A stretch of 64,000 nucleotides of DNA, taken from NCBI RefSeq assembly GCF_902686445.1, contig NC_062232.1, forward strand, positions 87,034,932 through 87,098,931. Direction: 5' to 3'. The notes under the pieces were generated by a model, which had not been told where the DNA came from, did not search any database, and was given only the letters and a program-made list of their open reading frames with translations. Position 1 is the stretch's first letter; each line of letters begins with the position of its first letter. Position numbers and translations under genes: made by a program. The DNA is from Sciurus carolinensis. Its lineage: Eukaryota > Chordata > Mammalia > Rodentia > Sciuridae. Below, piece by piece: positions 59,213 to 64,000 of this stretch.

Positions 59213-60091
59213 TTCTGTCCCTGGCCCCCAAATACCCACACTCGTCTGACAATGCAAAAAATACATGTAGTCCATTTCCAAGAGACCCCATAGTCTCAAC
59301 AGATCTGAAGTTGCTCAAAGTTCAACTCCAAAGACTTCTCTGAGGCTCAAGGCAATCTCACATTGTGAGCCCCTGTAAAATTAAAAGCAATTTACAAATA
59401 TCCACTATATAAAAGGTACTGAGTAAACATTTCCATTTACAAAACTAGGGGCATAGAAAGAAGGGATGGGACCAAAGAAAGACTGAAATCCAGCTGGGCA
59501 AACAGGTCATGTATTTCTGTGTCTAGTATTGAGCACATGACATGCCCTCTCCAGAGGGCTTGTGTAGCTCTGCCTCTGTTGCCTTATTTAGTATAGCCCA
59601 AGTGACCTTTCTGTTGGCTTTTCTCTGTTCAACATATGCAGCTTTCCTAGGACTATATCCCACATTACTGGTATTTCTTAGTCTTAGGAGTCTCCACTGC
59701 TGGTTTGGCTTCCTCTTCACATCTCCATGCTTTGACCTTTTAAGAGCTCCCTGACTCTGACCCTCCTGTACTTTTCCTGGCCTCCCAGGCCTTCCTTTGC
59801 AATCTTGGTGGAAGCCTCCATGAACTCCTAACTCCGGGGTCCTGCATTCCTGCAGAACCAGCACCGCATTGTTGATGTCAAGGTCTGCTGCCATCTGGAG
59901 CAGTAACCAAGACCCCAGGGAGCCTGCCTGCAGCAGCCTCTGAGTGTCTAGGTGGCTGAGCATGTTGAAAGAACTTCCTACGCTCCCTTGTGCAAGAAGG
60001 ATTCCACACTGATCTCTTCCCAAGAGAATTTTCACTTTTACTCCCTTGAGTATGAGATGGGTGTGGTCTTGCCAACTCTTGAAATGCCCTC

Positions 60092-60232
60092 ATCTTTTTT
60101 TTTAAATTGAAGTTGTAGATGGACATAATACCTTTATTTTATTTACTTGTTTTTATGTGGTGCTGAGGATGGAACCCAGTGCCTCACACGTGCCAGGCAA
60201 GTGCTCCACCTCTGAACTACAACCCCAGTCAC
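60092..60232 (-). mobile_element. ID-related SINE with AT-rich extension
   Basis: 'gtggtgctgaggatggaacc', 'cagtgcctcacacgtgccag', 'gcaagtgctccacctctgaa' and 'ctacaaccccagtc' are the ID part in minus orientation. 'aagttgtagatggacataat' and 'acctttattttatttacttg' form a 3' extension common in squirrel SINEs. Inserted in the MaLR internal region. Confidence 0.82.
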
Positions 60233-60342
60233 CTCAAGCAATCTTTCTTATTGTATCTAGGCAAAGTCTTCAGGATTTCTTTAGTGGAAGTAAGATCGTT
60301 AACAAATGCAACTTCTTTAGGCCCAGTTTTACTCCTGCTTTT

Positions 60343-60444
60343 CTTTTTTTCTTTTTCTTTTTTTTTTTATGGTGCTGGGGATTGAACCCAGGGCCTTGTG
60401 CATGCAAGGCAGGCACTCTACCAACTGAGTTATATCCCCAGCCC
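60343..60444 (-). mobile_element. ID-type SINE in the MaLR internal region
   Basis: Minus strand: a T-rich tail side, then 'gtgctggggattgaacccag', 'gccttgtgcatgcaaggcag', 'actgagttatatccccagcc'. A perfect 14-bp duplication (ttactcctgctttt) at 60329-60342 and 60445-60458 proves a separate later insertion. Confidence 0.95.
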
Positions 60445-60948
60445 TTACTCCTGCTTTTAAAGTCCAAGTTTTTCAAATATTTTTGTTCTACTTTCTGCTT
60501 CTGAATATCAAAATAAACTTGACTAAATGCCTCCAGAATTACCAATGCCACTTCCTGAAGGCTATGCTGCATAGACATTTCTTCTGCCAGATTAAGAAGC
60601 CCATTACATTTAAAATCAGCCTCACAGAAAGTCTCAGGTCATGGTATAATGCAGACAACTTCTTAGCCAGAACATAACCGGAATGACCTCTAGTCCAAAT
60701 TCCAATAGAGTTCTCCTTTTCTGAATCCTCTTGAGCCCTGTCTTCACTGTCCATGGTCCTAGGCATTCTGGTCTTCTGAGCTCCCACCAGAATCAGTCAT
60801 TAAGCTCTGCTTACAACCTAAAGTGTTTCCAGCTTGCACTACTAAGCATCTCAAAATTCCCCCCACCAAAACCAAAAAACTCAAAAAGTTTCTGAACCAC
60901 ATGGTCAGATTAGTCACAACAGCAACCTCACTTCTTGGTACCAATTTT

Positions 60949-61380
60949 TATTTTAGTTAGTTTTTTTTGCTGCTGTGACTAAAGGACCCAACCAGAACAA
61001 CTGCAAAGGATAAAAAGTTTATTTAAGGGCTCACAGTTCCAGAGGTCTCAGTCCATAGACAGCTGCCTCCATTCCTCAGAGCTCAAAGTGAAGCAGGATA
61101 TCATGGTGGAAGAGTATGGTGGAAGGGACCAGATCACATGATGATCAAGAAGCAGATAGAGAGAATCCATTCACCAGATACAAATATATACCCCAAAGCC
61201 ACACCCTCAATACCCACCTCCTCCAGTCACACCCACTTGTCTTATACTCAATTAATCCCATCAGGTGATTAACCCACTGATTGGTTATGTTTCTTGTAAC
61301 TCAATCATTTCTTCTCTGAACCTTCTTGCATTGTCTCATGCATGAGCATTTGGGGGATACCTCACATCCAAACCATAACA
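60949..61380 (-). mobile_element. 5' LTR of the MaLR element
   Basis: Matches 58810-59212 and the solo LTR throughout (gtttcagaggtctcagtcca-type block at 61030-61052, ccccaaagccacaccctcaa, aaccataaca). Element outer flanks are aattc (58805-58809) and aatcc (61381-61385), a probable 5-bp duplication with one change. Confidence 0.85.
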
Positions 61381-61385
61381 AATCC

Positions 61386-61545
61386 TAAAAAGTGGGTAAT
61401 ATTATCATTCATAGTTACACATTGAGGAAATTGAGTCCCAGAGGAGGTTAGGAATCATGAGCAAAATCTCACACAATTGGCAGCACCAGAATTCAAACTC
61501 AGGTGTTCTTAACCCAGAGCCTATGCTTTCGACTGCAACATTTTA
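61386..61545 (-). repeat. MIR SINE
   Basis: 'aaaaagtgggtaatattatc', 'attgaggaaattgagtccca' and 'accagaattcaaactcaggt' match the MIR reverse complement. It abuts the MaLR element, whose insertion site is at or next to the MIR edge. Confidence 0.78.
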
Positions 61546-63049
61546 GAGTTTTTTATGACCTAGATAGTGGGTGGCAGGTGTTTTTGAAAGTTGGGAGAGA
61601 CTTTCCCTATAAAATCATAATATAGAAGCAACCATCTGCTCTGAATTAGGGTGAGATCAGCCTGATGCTGATGAATATCACAGATATTCCCAAGGTCTGT
61701 GTAGACATAAAACGCATGAATGAGGAGCTTTTGCTGTCCCATGAACTGAAATCCCCTTCTCAAGAACTAAGCAATTCCCTTTTCTTCTTCAATATGCTTG
61801 TAAGCTCTAGCTGTCAGGTTTATGCTAAAGTATTGGTGGGTCATCAGCCCATAGACAAAGATCTTAAATAACTGAGCTTTAGTTAAGCATGTAACTAGAT
61901 TGTCTGGCTAAAAGCAGAATAGTAGACACTGAGTCACCTAATGCAGCAAAACCTACCTGCAGTACTTTCCATGGTTTATAACCCCAGGTAACCACCCCAA
62001 CACAAGAATTTCCTGAAAAGTCTTTTGTTCTTTCATAAATGATCTGAGCACTTCTTGACTAAAAAAACTCTCAGAGAAAGGCACGTTTGCTGTAGAAACA
62101 TCCAGTGGCACCAGATCAATTTGGTTGAAGACCAGAGCAGCGTTGAACACCTGAGTTTTCACCTGTACTGTAATGTTCTACAGAGAAAGTGCCTGTCCAG
62201 ACCAGGGAATGGTGGAATGTGTGTGGGGTAGGGGGAGATGTGCAGACCGTTAGGTGAATTAGAGTATACTTGGAAACTGATTCGTATCAATCTATATAGA
62301 TAAGATTATAGTGGGAATGGCTTTCCTCTCAAACCATTAGCCTGCCTTATGGTATTTCAAATTTGGCTTATTTATAGTCTCACCCTCTCCTTCTGAGCAC
62401 TGGACCCAATTTCTTGACAAAGCTCTAATAGGAGATGAATGATAATGACAACTCAGGAAATGCTTGTCCTATCAGAAAATATGGAGTCATTTTTCAAGTT
62501 CCATAATTACAGGTCAAGTGTATAAAGTTGATTTAAAAAGCCAGGGCACCTGTTTGGAGAGAATTGCATCAGAATTAGAAAAAAATCCTGAGTTTTCATA
62601 TCTTAGTTTCTGGAGACAACAATCCTTGCCTTCCTAGCCTCCTAGTTGAACTTAATGGGATAATAATTGAAAGGAGAGAGTACTTTGTGAATTCAGTTTA
62701 TTTTTTCTCCTCTGATTCTTCTGCATCCAATAATTTCATCTTAAAATCACTTAGCTAATATTTTCTCCTTGGAACTGTGAGCAGTCATAATTGGCTTCAT
62801 TTGAAAATCAATTTCAACATCATAGATCATCAAATTATATTTGATTAATTAAATTAGTGCTCATCAGTGTTACAAAGACAAAAGACAAAAGCTTGGAAAC
62901 CACCTAGAGAACTGCCATCATGTGGGAAATTAATCAAGATTTCTACGGACCAGGTCCTGACTTCAACGATGAAAATGGAAAGCAATGTTTTTTTCAGATT
63001 TTCTAGTATGATTGAATTCATTTGAAATACTATTACATATTCATCCTGG
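61546..63049. other. Unassigned sequence
   Basis: About 1.5 kb with no recognised gene or repeat. Confidence 0.45.
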
Positions 63050-63079
63050 AGAGATTCAGAGGGAAAGATCCTGACTCTA

Positions 63080-63245
63080 AGGTGAGATCAATGTAGGTTT
63101 GAATGACAGTTCTGCCAGTTTTGCTATCTGGGTAACCTTGGTCAAGTTACCAAACCTCTCTGAAACTTAATTTCCTCAATGATAAAACAAATTAGTAACT
63201 GTCTTCACCTCACAGCAGTTTTGTGAAGATTAAATGAGACTAGGG
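63080..63245 (+). repeat. MIR SINE
   Basis: 'gtaggtttgaatgacagttc', 'tgggtaaccttggtcaagtt', 'ctctctgaaacttaatttcc' and 'tgtgaagattaaatgagact' match MIR in order. Confidence 0.88.
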
Positions 63246-64000
63246 GACCACAGTACAGGAGTTAGTACATTGGGATTTAAATTCTGATACTGGCCTCTAG
63301 TCTCCAGAGGTGGGTCCTTGCTTGAATAATTTAAGTTTTCTGAATGAAGTATTTATGACTCTCCTCTTAGGGGGACAAATTTCTTCCTGAGTCCTAAGTA
63401 TCACATCATGTTTAATGTCCTCCAAAAAAGAATATTCTGAACTTCAATTTTCTCATCTTCAAAGCAAAACAGTAAGTTACAATTTATGGGTTTGGGATGA
63501 TCATGCAGTTTCTTTGCTCTCCTGTAAATAAATGTGTTACTGCAATCATCAGAACAAATCTGGAAATAGCTAACATAGAGGAGTATAAAATGATAATGCC
63601 CTGTGATTGACACCAATTGTGTTTTCCACGTCAGACCCCAAACTAAGTCTTTTTATATAGAATGACTCTCTAACAAGGAGGACAATTGTTTTCTGATTTC
63701 TAAATATCACATCATGTTGAATGTCCACTAAAAGAATATTCTGTAAATTAGAATATTATCCTTGTCATGAAACATTTGATTCTAAAGAAATTGCTTATTT
63801 AATATCGATGGTTGTCTGTTATCCTCTTTGGGGAATATTAGCACATTTAAACACTTAAGTTTGCTTAAATAATATTTTGCTTTCCCTTACTCTTTTCTGT
63901 CATAAGACCTTATGTTGACAGGATATGAACACGTAATGTGTTTGGCAGTCATAAATAAGTATTAATACTAGCCAAATCTCAAATAATTACCTTGATGAGC
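63246..64000. other. Unassigned sequence
   Basis: Contains two related words about 280-320 bp apart (atcacatcatgtttaatgtc near 63401; atcacatcatgttgaatgtc near 63707), each followed by an 'aaaagaatattctg' word, hinting at a local old duplication. No gene recognised. Confidence 0.45.

Larger units (their letters stand above)
59213..60948 (-). mobile_element. MaLR internal region
   Basis: About 1.7 kb between two LTRs, in the size range of MaLR internal sequences once the two SINEs are subtracted. The primer-binding side (60925-60946; element sense ttggtaccaagaagtgaggt) resembles the leucine-tRNA-type sites of ERVL/MaLR. The only longer open frame (59523-60035, 170 codons) shows no gag, pol or env motif, as expected of non-autonomous MaLR elements. 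Confidence 0.8.

Noticed and set aside
59523..60035. 170-codon frame inside the MaLR element as a retroviral gene
   Set aside because: No gag, pol or env motif is visible; MaLR internals are usually non-coding and this frame is probably accidental.

Overview
The window looks like repeat-rich, gene-poor DNA from a squirrel-family (Sciuridae) rodent. The evidence is tRNA-derived ID-type SINEs, composite SINEs in which a B1/Alu-like 7SL part is joined to an ID part (the MEN type known from squirrels), a rodent-style L1 family with a polypurine 3' UTR, and MaLR-type LTRs with rodent/squirrel character. Older shared mammalian repeats (MIR, L2, L3/CR1, MER5-like, Tigger-like, L1M/HAL1) fill much of the rest. 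I see no host protein-coding exon, rRNA or functional tRNA. Every long open frame that resembles a known protein is L1 ORF1 or ORF2. All repeat family names come from recall of consensus sequences; no search was run.

Layout. 1-1443: old sequence with a MIR and a decayed ID SINE. 1460-8187: full-length L1 on the minus strand (L1-A), with a 1.5 kb CpG-rich 5' UTR holding a 132-bp tandem array, decayed ORFs and a 16-bp target duplication. 8204-16639: unique sequence with L2, two MaLR-like LTRs and a very short L1 tail insertion. 16652-18108: 5'-truncated L1-B. 18785-19185: two hAT-type relics. 20089-20843: L1-C, a truncated L1 with an inverted 5' part (twin priming). 22575-28745: L1-D, a nearly intact minus-strand L1 whose ORF1 and ORF2 are each broken once by a one-base homopolymer change and whose promoter is a tandem 459-bp monomer array. 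28760-41180: mostly unique sequence with scattered SINEs, L2, a Tigger-like MITE and an old L1. 41192-41527: a very regular 19-bp AT-rich minisatellite. 41735-46510: old minus-strand L1M/HAL1 pieces interrupted by a MEN SINE and a truncated sciurid L1. 46510-58090: unique sequence, MIRs, microsatellites and a long L3/CR1-like relic (55890-56850). 58098-61380: a solo MaLR LTR followed by a complete LTR-internal-LTR MaLR element carrying two SINEs. 61381-64000: unique sequence and MIRs.

The most interesting material is in L1-D and L1-A. They carry two different kinds of tandem expansion in the promoter region, each downstream of or including a YY1-type site. They share telomere-like hexamers in the 3' UTR and a 9-A run that shifts the ORF1 frame. 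L1-D alone has an 11-codon duplication in the ORF1 coiled coil, a long antisense open frame across the duplicated 5' UTR, and an early 3' end. These are observations on retrotransposon structure; I see no unknown gene system of another kind.
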